Of a DNA stretch of 64,000 bases, positions 51,016-60,470 are shown piece by piece; position 1 is the first letter of the stretch, and every line of letters begins with the position of its first letter. The translations under genes were made by a program, and so were the position numbers. This DNA is from Pedobacter ginsengisoli (lineage in GTDB: Bacteria > Bacteroidota > Bacteroidia > Sphingobacteriales > Sphingobacteriaceae), in contig NZ_CP024091.1 in the NCBI RefSeq assembly GCF_002736205.1, positions 5,267,555 to 5,331,554 of the forward strand, written 5' to 3'. The notes beneath the pieces were generated by a model that was not told the origin of the DNA, did no database searches, and saw nothing but the letters and a program-made list of their open reading frames with translations.

Positions 51016-52572
51016 ATGAAAAGAATTATAAAATATATGTTGATTTTGCCTTTACTGGCAATGCTAACAAACGGTTGTAAAAAGTTTGAAGACATCAATA
51101 CCAATCCAAATGAAACAACCCAGGTAAATTCGGCCATGCTGGCAACAGGCATGATTCTAAACATTACCCGTGGCGACATCAGCTCTACAAAAGGATTTAT
51201 GCAGCCCTTTTTATTGGGCAAATACCTAACCTGGGGCGAGGGGCAAGAAGGCTTTCAATACAACAGACTCGGACGTACCGATTTTGATCGCATTACATTA
51301 TTGCGGAATATTCCATCAATGGAAAACTATGCTACAAGCGATGCACTTAAAAAATCATATCAGGGATTAGGACATTTTATCCGTGCATGGCAATTCTTTA
51401 TGGCTACAATGCAGGTAGGAGATATCCCCTATGCAGAAGCCGTAAAAGGAGAAACTAATGTACTGCAGCCTAAATATGATACTCAAAAAGCAGTTTTTAT
51501 GGGAATTCTGAATGAGCTTGATCAGGCAAACCAGTTGTTTGCAACAGGTGCAAACTTTGAAGGTGACCCTATCTATGCCGGTAACGTCGACAAGTGGAGA
51601 AGGCTTACCAATAGTTTTGAGCTGCATGTGCTAATTAATCTTTATAAAAAAACAGCAGATGCAGATCTTAAGGTTATTGACCGTTTCAAAGATATTGTTG
51701 CAAACCGTCCGCTGATGCGCGATTACAGAGATAATTTTGCACTTGTTTATAACAATACTGCTGGTCAGAATTACCCATGGTCTGATGTGCCGGCTGGTTC
51801 TGGTAACTCATTTGTGAAATCGAACTATACCATGCTCACAAACACTTTGCTAGCACCTTTAAAAGCTACCGACGACAGGAGGTTGTTTTACTATGCTAAG
51901 CCTTCGCCGGTTAAAATTACTGCAGGGGTGTCGCAGTCTGATTATAACGCTTATCCGGGTGTAGAACCTTCTGATGCCTTTTCAGCCTTGCAAACAAGAA
52001 GAGTAGGTAAAGATTATGCCGACCTTAATAATCGTTATGTGCAGCTGGTAAATGCTGAGCCGGTTAGTGTATTTAGTTGCTGGGATATGCAATTTGCGCT
52101 TGCAGAGGCTGCTGTACGCGGATGGATTACAGGAACAGCAGCACAGGTTTATTACGCTGATGGTATTACAAATTCTATGAACGCAGTTGCAATAAATACA
52201 CCTGATCTGGCCGATTATCACCACAACATGAAAATGGATGCAGCTTATATACTTGCCTTCCCGGCTAAGCCAGGAGTTGCGCTTGCAGGGTCAACTGAGG
52301 AGCAGATTAAGCAGATCATCACGCAAAAATATCTGGCCAATTTCTTACAGGGAGGTAAATATCAATCTTGGTTCGAAAACCGGAGAACCGGATATCCTGT
52401 ATTTACTTTAAACAGTACAACAAATTTAAATACACCATCTACAAACTTTCCGTTACGCTGGTTATATCCATCTAATGAGTTGAGTTATAATTCAGACAAC
52501 CTTGATGCAGCTGTTCAATCTCAATACGGAGGTAATGATAATACAAATCAGCAAATGTGGTTGTTAAAGTAG
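51016..52572 (+). CDS. SusD/RagB family surface lipoprotein
   Basis: Surface-exposed substrate-binding lipoprotein that caps the SusC barrel. It has a signal peptide and lipobox ending NGC with Cys21, then the CKKFEDINTNPNETT beginning common to the SusD-like type 2 group. TPR-like helices follow, including GLGHFIRAWQFFMATMQVGDIPYAEA. The C-terminal part has the FLQGGKYQSWFENRRTGYP region. At 518 residues it is of normal length. It is followed after 41 bases by the permease, with no terminator between, which ties it to the catabolic genes. Confidence 0.93.
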   Translation: MKRIIKYMLILPLLAMLTNGCKKFEDINTNPNETTQVNSAMLATGMILNITRGDISSTKGFMQPFLLGKYLTWGEGQEGFQYNRLGRTDFDRITLLRNIPSMENYATSDALKKSYQGLGHFIRAWQFFMATMQVGDIPYAEAVKGETNVLQPKYDTQKAVFMGILNELDQANQLFATGANFEGDPIYAGNVDKWRRLTNSFELHVLINLYKKTADADLKVIDRFKDIVANRPLMRDYRDNFALVYNNTAGQNYPWSDVPAGSGNSFVKSNYTMLTNTLLAPLKATDDRRLFYYAKPSPVKITAGVSQSDYNAYPGVEPSDAFSALQTRRVGKDYADLNNRYVQLVNAEPVSVFSCWDMQFALAEAAVRGWITGTAAQVYYADGITNSMNAVAINTPDLADYHHNMKMDAAYILAFPAKPGVALAGSTEEQIKQIITQKYLANFLQGGKYQSWFENRRTGYPVFTLNSTTNLNTPSTNFPLRWLYPSNELSYNSDNLDAAVQSQYGGNDNTNQQMWLLK

Positions 52573-52613
52573 TAATTATCTTATATTTATAATCATGTAA
52601 CCGAAATCATCAA

Positions 52614-53930
52614 ATGGCAGAAAACAAAGGTTTAAAAAAAACACTCACCCCGTTTATGCTCTGGGGGCTTGGAGTAGGGTATGTCATTTCAGGTATGTAT
52701 TTTGGATGGAACCTCGGCCTCGAAAAAGGGGGCACAGCAGGTATGGCAATAGCTACCATCGCTATAATGGTAATGTATGTTACTTTCACATTTAGCTACG
52801 CGGAGCTTGCATGTGCTATACCAAAGGCAGGTGGAGTATTTGATTATGCAAATAAAGCAATGGGCAAAAATATCGGCTTTATAGCCGGTATTGCCCAAAT
52901 TGTTGAGTTTATACTTGCACCGCCGGCTATTGCATTTGCAATTGGTGCTTATTTCAATGCATTTTTTCCGCAGGTGCCCATACTAACAAGTGCTATTGCT
53001 ATTTACTTCGTGTTTACCGGGCTTAATGTATATGGTGTAAAAGCTGCGGCGTCTTTTGAAGTGATCATTACGGTGCTGGCAGTTGGAGAATTGCTTTTGT
53101 TTTCAGGCATTGCATTACCAAAGTTCGAGGTTGCAAACCTTACCCACAATGCAATGCCCAATGGATGGGGAGGTGTTTTTGCAGCTATTCCTTTTGCCAT
53201 ATGGTTCTTTTTAGGTATTGAAGGAATTGCCAATGTGGCCGAAGAAACCAAGAACCCGCAAAAAGACATCAGCAAAGGTTTTGGATGGGCCATCTTTACG
53301 CTGGCAATATTGTGCATATTAATATTTGTTGCCGCCACAGGTATTGCTGGCTGGGAAGCAATAGTTTATAAAAATGGAATAAGCGGAGAAACATCAGATT
53401 CTCCGCTTCCTTTGGCCCTTGCAAAAATAACAGGCAGCAATCACCTTATGTACCACTTGCTTATTACAGTAGGTTTATTCGGATTGGTAGCTTCTTTTCA
53501 TGGCCTTATACTTGCGGCAGGCAGGTCAACATACGAAATGGGCAGGGTACACAACATCCCTTCGTTTCTGGGTAAAATATCACCACGTTTCCATACACCT
53601 GCAAATGCATTAATAGGAAATATGGTTATCGGTATTCTGGCTTTGCTTTCCGGCAAAACATCCGAGATCATTATAGTTTCCGTTTTTGGGGCACTTACAT
53701 TGTATATCATTTCCATGATCTCCATAGTTATTCTAAGGAAACAGGAACCTGATCTGCCAAGGCCTTTTCGGGCTCCATTTTACCCGGTATTTCCAATCAT
53801 CTCACTCATTATTGCAACAGTATCTATTATTGCAATGTTCATTTTCAATTTTAAACTTGGACTTATTTATTTCTCTATATTGATCGTAACCTTTTTGCTG
53901 TACAGAATTTTTAAACCATCTCATGCATGA
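52614..53930 (+). CDS. APC permease resembling ethanolamine permease
   Basis: Twelve-helix inner-membrane transporter of 438 residues. It begins LTPFMLWGLGVGYVISGMYFGWNLGL, which closely resembles the ethanolamine permease (EAT) group of the APC family, and has AIPFAIWFFLGIEGIANVAEE after helix 6. Ethanolamine or a related small amino alcohol or amine is therefore the best guess for its substrate. It overlaps the next gene by four bases (ATGA) and is the first cytoplasmic-side step of the catabolic operon. Confidence 0.85.
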   Translation: MAENKGLKKTLTPFMLWGLGVGYVISGMYFGWNLGLEKGGTAGMAIATIAIMVMYVTFTFSYAELACAIPKAGGVFDYANKAMGKNIGFIAGIAQIVEFILAPPAIAFAIGAYFNAFFPQVPILTSAIAIYFVFTGLNVYGVKAAASFEVIITVLAVGELLLFSGIALPKFEVANLTHNAMPNGWGGVFAAIPFAIWFFLGIEGIANVAEETKNPQKDISKGFGWAIFTLAILCILIFVAATGIAGWEAIVYKNGISGETSDSPLPLALAKITGSNHLMYHLLITVGLFGLVASFHGLILAAGRSTYEMGRVHNIPSFLGKISPRFHTPANALIGNMVIGILALLSGKTSEIIIVSVFGALTLYIISMISIVILRKQEPDLPRPFRAPFYPVFPIISLIIATVSIIAMFIFNFKLGLIYFSILIVTFLLYRIFKPSHA

Positions 53931-55285
53931 CAACACAAGAAATATTAGCATATGTAAAACAGCACCCGTCAGGAAAAGTAAAGCTAGCAGTTACAGATAT
54001 TGATGGCGTTTTAAGAGGCAAGTACATCTCGGCCGAAAAGTTTGTTTCAGTTGCCGAAGGAAGATTAGGATTTTGCGATGTTACTTTTGGCTGGGATATG
54101 GGAGATGTAGCATACGACAATGTGAAATTTACAGGCTGGCATACCGGATATCCGGATGCTTCGGTAAAGCTTGATCTGAGCACTTTTCGTAAAATACCAT
54201 GGGAAAACGATATTCCCTTTTTTCTGGGCGATTTTGTTGACGATAATGAAAAACCCGGATATACCTGCCCCCGGCAATTGCTGCGTAAGGTATTAGCCGA
54301 TACCACAGAGAGTGGCTTTTCGCCCTATTTTTCACAGGAATTTGAGTGGTTTAATTTTGCGGAAACGCCAGAAACAGCCCATCAAAAAGGATATCAAAAC
54401 CTTACACCCTTAACTCCTGGGATGTTCGGTTATTCCATTTTACGCAGTACCTTAAAAAATGAATACATGACAGATCTTTTTGATCTGCTCAGCAAATTCG
54501 GAGTGCCAATAGAGGGGCTGCATACCGAAACCGGGCCGGGAGTTTATGAAGCAGCAATTAAATACGCCCCTGTTTTGCAGGCTGCAGATCAGGCTGTACT
54601 ATTTAAAACTGCGGTAAAGGAAATAGCTTATAAACATGGTGTGTTGGCTACTTTTATGGCCAAGATCACCGAGAATCTGCCGGGCTGCAGCGGACATGTA
54701 CACCAGAGTTTATGGGATAAGGATTCTAAGCAGAATTTATTTTATAACGAAAAAGATCCTCATAAAATGAGTGATCTGATGAAAAGCTATATCGCCGGGC
54801 AATTACATTGTTTGCCGCAAATATTGCCAATGGTGGCGCCAACTATAAACAGTTATAAGCGTTTGGTTGAAGGGGCCTGGGCGCCAACTACCTTAACCTG
54901 GGGTATTGATAACAGAACGGTTGCCTTAAGGGCATTGCCATGCAATTCAAAAGCCACCCGTTTAGAAACCAGAGTTGTAGGTTCTGATACTAACCCGTAT
55001 CTGGCTTTATCTGCCTGTCTTGCTGCGGGGCTATATGGAGTTAAAAATAAAATGAAACTTGAAAAGGAAGCTACAGAGGGAAATGGTTACCGCGATCTTT
55101 CTAATGGAATATTGCCGGCGAATCTTTATGAAGCTACCCAAAAAATGAAGCAGTCGGCGGTAGCAAAAGAGTTATTTGGCGATCATTTTGTAGAACATTT
55201 TACGTTAACAAGAGAGTGGGAATGGAAGCAATATGCCAAAGTAGTAACAGATTGGGAACTTAAGCGCTATTTTGAAATTATCTAA
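53927..55285 (+). CDS. Glutamine synthetase family gamma-glutamyl-amine ligase
   Basis: Joins glutamate to an amine with ATP, of the GS-like PuuA/GlnA4 type. It has the N-terminal beta-grasp LAVTDIDGVLRGKYIS, the HTETGPGVYEAAIKYAP metal/glutamate segment and the ATP-site segment GCSGHVHQSLWD. NRTVALRALPC and TRLETRVVGSDTNPYLALSA lie at the C-terminal half of the active site. At 452 residues it is the type I short size. No ammonium-assimilation genes are near. The amine substrate is inferred from the permease and the alcohol dehydrogenase to be an amino alcohol. Confidence 0.88.
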   Translation: MTTQEILAYVKQHPSGKVKLAVTDIDGVLRGKYISAEKFVSVAEGRLGFCDVTFGWDMGDVAYDNVKFTGWHTGYPDASVKLDLSTFRKIPWENDIPFFLGDFVDDNEKPGYTCPRQLLRKVLADTTESGFSPYFSQEFEWFNFAETPETAHQKGYQNLTPLTPGMFGYSILRSTLKNEYMTDLFDLLSKFGVPIEGLHTETGPGVYEAAIKYAPVLQAADQAVLFKTAVKEIAYKHGVLATFMAKITENLPGCSGHVHQSLWDKDSKQNLFYNEKDPHKMSDLMKSYIAGQLHCLPQILPMVAPTINSYKRLVEGAWAPTTLTWGIDNRTVALRALPCNSKATRLETRVVGSDTNPYLALSACLAAGLYGVKNKMKLEKEATEGNGYRDLSNGILPANLYEATQKMKQSAVAKELFGDHFVEHFTLTREWEWKQYAKVVTDWELKRYFEII

Positions 55286-55317
55286 TCCCTTGCATTAATT
55301 AATATCAATCACATCAT

Positions 55318-56466
55318 ATGACATTCGATAAAGTATATCAGTATAATTTTCCTACTACAATCCGTTTCGGGGCAGGGGCGATTAAAGAATTGCCAGCCTA
55401 TCTGCAAAAGAACGGATTAAAACGGCCAATGATTGTTACCGATCCAACTATAGCTTCGCTGCCTTTTTTTAAAGCTATTGTTGCCGACCTTCAGGCTCAT
55501 AACATTTCCGTCGAAGTATTTAGTGATATCCACAAAAACCCTGTAAAAAGCGATGTTTACAAAGGTGGCGATGTATGGGACAATACCTCTAGAGACAGCA
55601 TTATAGGTATTGGTGGTGGTGCAGCACTTGATGTGGCCAGGGCAATTGTATTGAGGGTAAATCACCGTGAAGACCTGTTTAAATACGATGATCTGATTGG
55701 TGGTGATGTATATGTAACCAATGATGTACCTCATTTTATTACTATCCCAACTACTTCCGGAACAGGCAGCGAAGTAGGCAGAAGTGCTATCATTGCTGAT
55801 GATGAAACACATCAAAAAAAGATCCTGTTCTCTCCAAAACTGATGGCACAAATCGTATTTGCAGATCCGGTGCTTACTATGGATTTACCACCATTTATTA
55901 CCGCAGCAACAGGCATGGATGCACTTACCCATAATATGGAAGCATTCCTTGCAAAAAATCCGCATCCCCTATGCGATGGGATAGCCCTTGAGGGTATTTC
56001 GTTGATCAAAGATTCGCTGGAAAAGGCTACAAATAATCCGGATATTGAAAGCAGAAGTAAAATGCTAATGGCCTCTATGATGGGTGCTATTGCCTTTCAA
56101 AAAGGATTGGGTGTGGTGCACTCCCTTGCCCATCCGCTTTCGTCGTTGCTTGATACACATCACGGCCTTGCCAATGCAGTAAATATCCCTTATGGCATGG
56201 AATTTAATATTGCCGGTTTTGAAGATAAATTTCGCAGAATAGCAAGAACCCTTGAGTTAAAAGAGGAAACAGGCGAAGCTGTAGTAAAGTACCTTTTTGA
56301 TTTGAATACAAGAGTAAATATCCCGCACCATTTAAGAGATATTGGTGTAAAACCGGAGCATATTGAAACGCTTGCTGATCTGGCAGTTGCCGATTTTGCC
56401 CACCCAAATAATCCTAAGCCTGTTAGTCGCGAAGATTTTAAACAATTGTATTTAAAGGCACTTTAA
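55318..56466 (+). CDS. Iron-containing (group III) alcohol dehydrogenase
   Basis: NAD(P)-dependent alcohol oxidoreductase of 382 residues. The dinucleotide motif GGGAALD is at residues 99-105, followed by TIPTTSGTGSEV. The metal ligands are in TGMDALTHNMEA (Asp and His), GVVHSLAHP and DTHHGLANA. Placed between a gamma-glutamyl ligase and an aldehyde dehydrogenase, it most likely oxidises a gamma-glutamylated amino alcohol to the aldehyde. Classical polyamine (Puu) operons have an FAD amine oxidase in this step instead. This difference is the main clue that the substrate carries an alcohol. Confidence 0.92.
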   Translation: MTFDKVYQYNFPTTIRFGAGAIKELPAYLQKNGLKRPMIVTDPTIASLPFFKAIVADLQAHNISVEVFSDIHKNPVKSDVYKGGDVWDNTSRDSIIGIGGGAALDVARAIVLRVNHREDLFKYDDLIGGDVYVTNDVPHFITIPTTSGTGSEVGRSAIIADDETHQKKILFSPKLMAQIVFADPVLTMDLPPFITAATGMDALTHNMEAFLAKNPHPLCDGIALEGISLIKDSLEKATNNPDIESRSKMLMASMMGAIAFQKGLGVVHSLAHPLSSLLDTHHGLANAVNIPYGMEFNIAGFEDKFRRIARTLELKEETGEAVVKYLFDLNTRVNIPHHLRDIGVKPEHIETLADLAVADFAHPNNPKPVSREDFKQLYLKAL

Positions 56467-56478
56467 ATAATAGCGTAC

Positions 56479-57192
56479 ATGAAAAAAAAGATTGGGATAA
56501 GCTATACCGAGACTAATTTCCAGAACTATTGGAATTGGTTTACTCCACAAGAGCTGGGTGATGAAATTGAGCTTATTGAGCTTTCCTTCGAAAAGGGCAA
56601 TACCGATGATTTTCAGCAATGCGATGGCTTTGTACTAACCGGAGGTATAGATGTTGTACCTGAATTGTATGGCGGTGCAGAGGATTATCCACATAAACCG
56701 GATGTATTTTTACCTGAAAGAGATCAGTTTGAATCACAGATTTATAGCTATTCACAAGCCCATCAGGTACCTCTTCTGGGAATTTGCCGTGGGATGCAGT
56801 ATGTTAACATCCTGGAAGGGGGCAAAGTATTTGAAGACAATGGCGAGCCGACAAACCAGATCCATAAAAAAGGGACTGAAGACAAAGTCCACGGTGTAGA
56901 TGTTATAAAAGACAGCCTGCTTTATAGTGTAACTGGCGTAGAACAAGGATGGGTAAACAGTGCCCATCATCAGGGAATTAATCCAGCTTACCTGGGCGAT
57001 AATTTAATGGTTAGCGCCTATTCGGCTACTGACGATGGCATTATCGAGGCCCTAGAATTTAAAGATAAAACCGATAAAGCTTTTATGATAGGTGTGCAAT
57101 GGCATCCCGAAAGAATGAAGGAGAAAGAATCAAATCCACTCTCTCAAAAAGTTAAAGAACAATTTATTGAAGCAGTAAAAAATCATAAATGA
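56479..57192 (+). CDS. Gamma-glutamyl hydrolase, peptidase C26 (PuuD-like)
   Basis: Class I glutamine amidotransferase-fold hydrolase of 237 residues that cleaves gamma-glutamyl amides. The nucleophile Cys103 lies in LGICRGMQYVN, the acid-base pair in GVQWHPER, and the oxyanion loop FVLTGGIDVVP at residues 51-61. This is the PuuD type that releases gamma-aminobutyrate in putrescine use. Here it should release the oxidised amine (for ethanolamine, glycine) and glutamate. It is 12 bases after the ADH gene and overlaps the ALDH gene by four bases. Confidence 0.9.
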   Translation: MKKKIGISYTETNFQNYWNWFTPQELGDEIELIELSFEKGNTDDFQQCDGFVLTGGIDVVPELYGGAEDYPHKPDVFLPERDQFESQIYSYSQAHQVPLLGICRGMQYVNILEGGKVFEDNGEPTNQIHKKGTEDKVHGVDVIKDSLLYSVTGVEQGWVNSAHHQGINPAYLGDNLMVSAYSATDDGIIEALEFKDKTDKAFMIGVQWHPERMKEKESNPLSQKVKEQFIEAVKNHK

Positions 57193-58556
57193 TGAATGTT
57201 GTAAATCCGGCTACCGAAGAAATTATTACCATATTAATAGAAAACGACAGACCATCGTTAGATAAGAAATACGCATTGCTTAAAGCCGGTCAGCAACATT
57301 GGGCGCAGCAACCCTTATCAGAACGTATTTCGGTTGTTCATAAATTTTACGACCTGCTCGATCTTGAAAAGGAGAAGCTTGCAGCAATACTTACTTCCGA
57401 GGTTGGCAAGCCGTTGCAGCAGTCACGCAATGAGCTTAACGGCGCAAGGGTAAGGATTCAATGGATGCTGAACAATGCTGAGAAATACCTTTCAGATGAA
57501 CTGGTGACTGATACTGATGAGCTGAAGGAGAAAATCTCTTACGATCCGCTTGGTGTAATTTGTAACATATCGGCATGGAACTATCCTTACCTGGTAGGAG
57601 TAAACGTATTTGTACCTGCTTTACTTGCCGGAAATGCCGTAATGTATAAACCTTCGGAATATGCATCCTTAACCGGATTGGAAATTGAGCGTTTGCTTAA
57701 AAAAGCAGGTGTGCCCGAAAACGTATTTCAAATAGCCATTGGTGCTAAACAAACAGGAGAACATTTGCTGGATATGGATTTCGACGGATATTTCTTTACC
57801 GGATCCTATAAAACAGGGAAACACATTTACGAAAGAGTAGCCAAAAAAATGGTTCCTTGCCAGCTGGAGCTTGGCGGCAAAGATCCGTTGTATGTAGCAG
57901 ATGATGTAAAAGATATTAAAGCAGTAGCTGCCGGCACAGCCGATGGTGCTTTCTATAACAATGGGCAAAGCTGCTGTGCCGTAGAACGTATTTACGTACA
58001 TCAAAATGTATACGATGCTTACGTAGCTGCCTTTGTAAAAGAAGTGAACTCCTGGAAATCGGGACTGCCTACAGAAGATGAGGTGTATATTGGTGCCTTA
58101 ACCAGAAAAGAGCAAATAGGCTTACTGAAGCATCAGGTTGAAGACGCTTTGGCAAAGGGCGCTGCTTTATTGCAAGGTGGCAAACAAAAAGACGGTAAAG
58201 GATATTATTTTGAACCTACAGTTTTAACCAATGTAACCAACGATATGAAAGTGATGCAGGAGGAAAGTTTTGGCCCCATCATTGGAATTATGAAAGTAGC
58301 AGATGATCAGGAAGCATTAGAGAAAATGAAGGATACCAGCTACGGGCTTACCGCGTCGGTTTATTCTGATAACAGGAACAGAGCTGAACGTATTCTTTCG
58401 CAAATTGATTCCGGTACAGGATATTGGAATTGCTGCGATAGGGTAAGTGCGGGTGTGCCATGGAGTGGCAGAAAACATTCAGGTATCGGAGCTACCTTAT
58501 CACATCAGGGGCTGCGTGCGTTTACCAAGCCTAAGGCCTGGCATTTGAGAAGTTGA
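57189..58556 (+). CDS. Aldehyde dehydrogenase family protein
   Basis: NAD(P)-dependent aldehyde oxidation, 455 residues. The catalytic Cys262 lies in NNGQSCCAVER, the general base Glu227 in LELGGKDP and the oxyanion Asn131 in ISAWNYPY. The adjacent Cys263 replaces the more common Thr/Val. It is the last gene of the operon and would convert gamma-glutamyl-aminoaldehyde to the acid. Its relatives include succinate-semialdehyde and gamma-glutamyl-aminobutyraldehyde dehydrogenases. The ATGA overlap with the hydrolase gene shows coupling. Confidence 0.92.
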   Translation: MMNVVNPATEEIITILIENDRPSLDKKYALLKAGQQHWAQQPLSERISVVHKFYDLLDLEKEKLAAILTSEVGKPLQQSRNELNGARVRIQWMLNNAEKYLSDELVTDTDELKEKISYDPLGVICNISAWNYPYLVGVNVFVPALLAGNAVMYKPSEYASLTGLEIERLLKKAGVPENVFQIAIGAKQTGEHLLDMDFDGYFFTGSYKTGKHIYERVAKKMVPCQLELGGKDPLYVADDVKDIKAVAAGTADGAFYNNGQSCCAVERIYVHQNVYDAYVAAFVKEVNSWKSGLPTEDEVYIGALTRKEQIGLLKHQVEDALAKGAALLQGGKQKDGKGYYFEPTVLTNVTNDMKVMQEESFGPIIGIMKVADDQEALEKMKDTSYGLTASVYSDNRNRAERILSQIDSGTGYWNCCDRVSAGVPWSGRKHSGIGATLSHQGLRAFTKPKAWHLRS

Positions 58557-58652
58557 GGATTTTGCCATAATATTAAGCGATTTTGGCATATTCCAAATTC
58601 TGTCATATAAAGTATTTATCTTTAATTGATAGGCCAAATAGGGAGTGCTTCA

Positions 58653-59243
58653 ATGAATCTAAATAGTGAATTTTCTGATTATCAGCTGATCCAGCTTGTA
58701 AAAGCCGGAGACCATAATGCATTTTCAGAAATTTACAATAGGTACTGGGGTATCCTTTATGGGCATTGTCTGAAGATGCTTAAGGATGAAGCCGAAGCTC
58801 AGGATGTTGTTCAGGATCTCTTTATGAGCCTCTGGGCAAAATCAGCAGAACTGGATGTTAAGACCAATCTGCTGGGCTACCTTTACATCACAGGCAGGCA
58901 TAAAGTTTTGAATACGATTCGCAAACGTAAAACCAGCGATAAATTTATTGAAGCTCTTGGTGCATATGCCGCTACTAATAACGATTCTGTTATCGATCAG
59001 ATTAATGAACGAGAACTGGCAGCAGCGATAGAAGCTGAAATCAAAAACCTCCCTCAAAAAATGAGAGAGGTTTTTGAATATAGCCGAAAAGAATACCTGT
59101 CGCACCGTGAAATTGCCGACCAGCTTGGCATTTCAGATAAAACGGTTAAGAAACAGGTAGCCAATGCCATCCGCATACTTCGTTTACGTCTTACCGTTCC
59201 TGCAACACTGCTAATTATGGTTACCTGGTATTTAAATAAATAA
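58653..59243 (+). CDS. ECF-type RNA polymerase sigma factor (second copy)
   Basis: FecI-like ECF sigma factor of 196 residues from the ATG at 58653 (MNLNSEFSDYQ). A TTG start at 58626 would add nine residues. Region 2 has FSEIYNRYWGILYGHCLKML and AQDVVQDLFMSLW, and region 4 has LPQKMREVFEYSRKEYLSHRE and QLGISDKTVKKQ. It differs clearly from the first copy and begins a separate ECF-FecR-SusC module. A TATCTTTA near-match to the -7 element lies at 58617-58624. Confidence 0.92.
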   Translation: MNLNSEFSDYQLIQLVKAGDHNAFSEIYNRYWGILYGHCLKMLKDEAEAQDVVQDLFMSLWAKSAELDVKTNLLGYLYITGRHKVLNTIRKRKTSDKFIEALGAYAATNNDSVIDQINERELAAAIEAEIKNLPQKMREVFEYSRKEYLSHREIADQLGISDKTVKKQVANAIRILRLRLTVPATLLIMVTWYLNK

Positions 59244-59309
59244 TTTTCATTTTCTCCTACTCCCTCAGGCTTTGGCAGGTGTCTTTACTAAAATTAAGAC
59301 CAAGCCCTC

Positions 59310-60470
59310 ATGAACAAAGATAGTGTAGAACAACTTATAGACCGGTATTTAGCAGGAACCTGTACTTCAAAAGAAAGGACACTTATTGAGCGGTTTTATA
59401 TGGACGAGGTCTTAAACCGTAAACTTCCCGAAAATATTACCGATCCAATACATGCCAAAGATGCAATGTGGAAAGTAATATCAGCACAGGTAAATCCTAA
59501 TCATACCCCTAAAAAGAAAAAAACATTAAACCTTTACAGAAACATAGCAGCTGTGGCAGCAGTACTAATTACTGTAGGGCTTGTATTGTACTTTTACCCT
59601 CAAAATAAAATCAATAAAACTGAGCAGGTAGTAAAACAAAATCGCGCTATCGGAATTAATCCTGGCGGTAATAAAGCTACACTAACTTTAAGCAACGGAG
59701 AGCAGATCATATTGAATGAAGTAGATAGCGGAGTGCTGGCCAATCAGTTTGGGGTAGTAATCCGGAAAACAAAAGATGGCCAGCTGGCCTATAACCCGGC
59801 ACGCGAATACCTTTTAGGAGATGATTTGTCTTACAATACCATTTCCACCCCAAATGGCGGACAATATCAGGTAACCTTGCCCGATGGAACCAGTATCTGG
59901 CTAAATGCGGCAACCACAGTACGTTTCCCAATCCGCTTTGCAGGTAAACAAAGAAATGTCAGCTTAGTAACCGGCGAGGCCTATTTTGAGGTTGCAAAAA
60001 ACAAGAAAATGCCATTTAGAGTGAGTAGTGAAAAACAGGTAATCGAAGTGTTGGGAACTCATTTTAACATTAACAACTATGCTGATGAAACCAGCCTTAA
60101 AACAACTTTACTTGAAGGATCTGTTAGGGTGCTGGCACAAACAGGAACAGGAAAACGTAATGTGATATTAAAACCTGGCGAACAGTCTGTTGTGGCCACA
60201 GAGCTAAAAGTTGAAAAGGCCGATCTGGAAGAAGTAATGGCCTGGAAAAACAACAGGTTTACTTTTAACAGCATGCCGCTTGAAGGTATTATGCGTCAGA
60301 TATCCAGATGGTACAATGTAGATATTGAATATAAGGGAGGTATTTCGGGTAAAGAATTTACAGGAACCATTTCCCGCTATGCAAATGTAACACAGGTATT
60401 AAACATGCTTGAATTAACAAATCTGGTTCATTTTAAAATTAAAGAAAGGAGAATAATAGTTATGCCATAA
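59310..60470 (+). CDS. FecR-type anti-sigma factor (second copy)
   Basis: Membrane anti-sigma regulator of 386 residues with the same layout as the first: cytoplasmic part to about residue 75, one membrane helix (about 76-92, NIAAVAAVLITVGLVLYFY), FecR domain with STPNGGQYQVTLPDGTSIWLN and GEAYFEVAKNKKMPF, and a C-terminal DUF4974-like end (VLNMLELTNLVHFKIKERR). It lies 66 bases after its sigma gene and should be controlled by the following SusC. Confidence 0.93.
   Translation: MNKDSVEQLIDRYLAGTCTSKERTLIERFYMDEVLNRKLPENITDPIHAKDAMWKVISAQVNPNHTPKKKKTLNLYRNIAAVAAVLITVGLVLYFYPQNKINKTEQVVKQNRAIGINPGGNKATLTLSNGEQIILNEVDSGVLANQFGVVIRKTKDGQLAYNPAREYLLGDDLSYNTISTPNGGQYQVTLPDGTSIWLNAATTVRFPIRFAGKQRNVSLVTGEAYFEVAKNKKMPFRVSSEKQVIEVLGTHFNINNYADETSLKTTLLEGSVRVLAQTGTGKRNVILKPGEQSVVATELKVEKADLEEVMAWKNNRFTFNSMPLEGIMRQISRWYNVDIEYKGGISGKEFTGTISRYANVTQVLNMLELTNLVHFKIKERRIIVMP

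Noticed and set aside
53911..54306. A 131-codon open frame on the minus strand opposite the start of the GS-like gene
   Set aside because: It lies fully against a well-conserved coding region and the permease end, its translation has no recognisable motif, and it has no promoter element.
52614..58556. A classical putrescine (Puu) operon
   Set aside because: The FAD-dependent PuuB oxidase and the aminotransferase are missing, while an iron-type alcohol dehydrogenase and an ethanolamine-like permease are present.
52614..58556. A eut-type ethanolamine ammonia-lyase system
   Set aside because: No EutBC lyase, no B12-related gene and no microcompartment shell gene is present.
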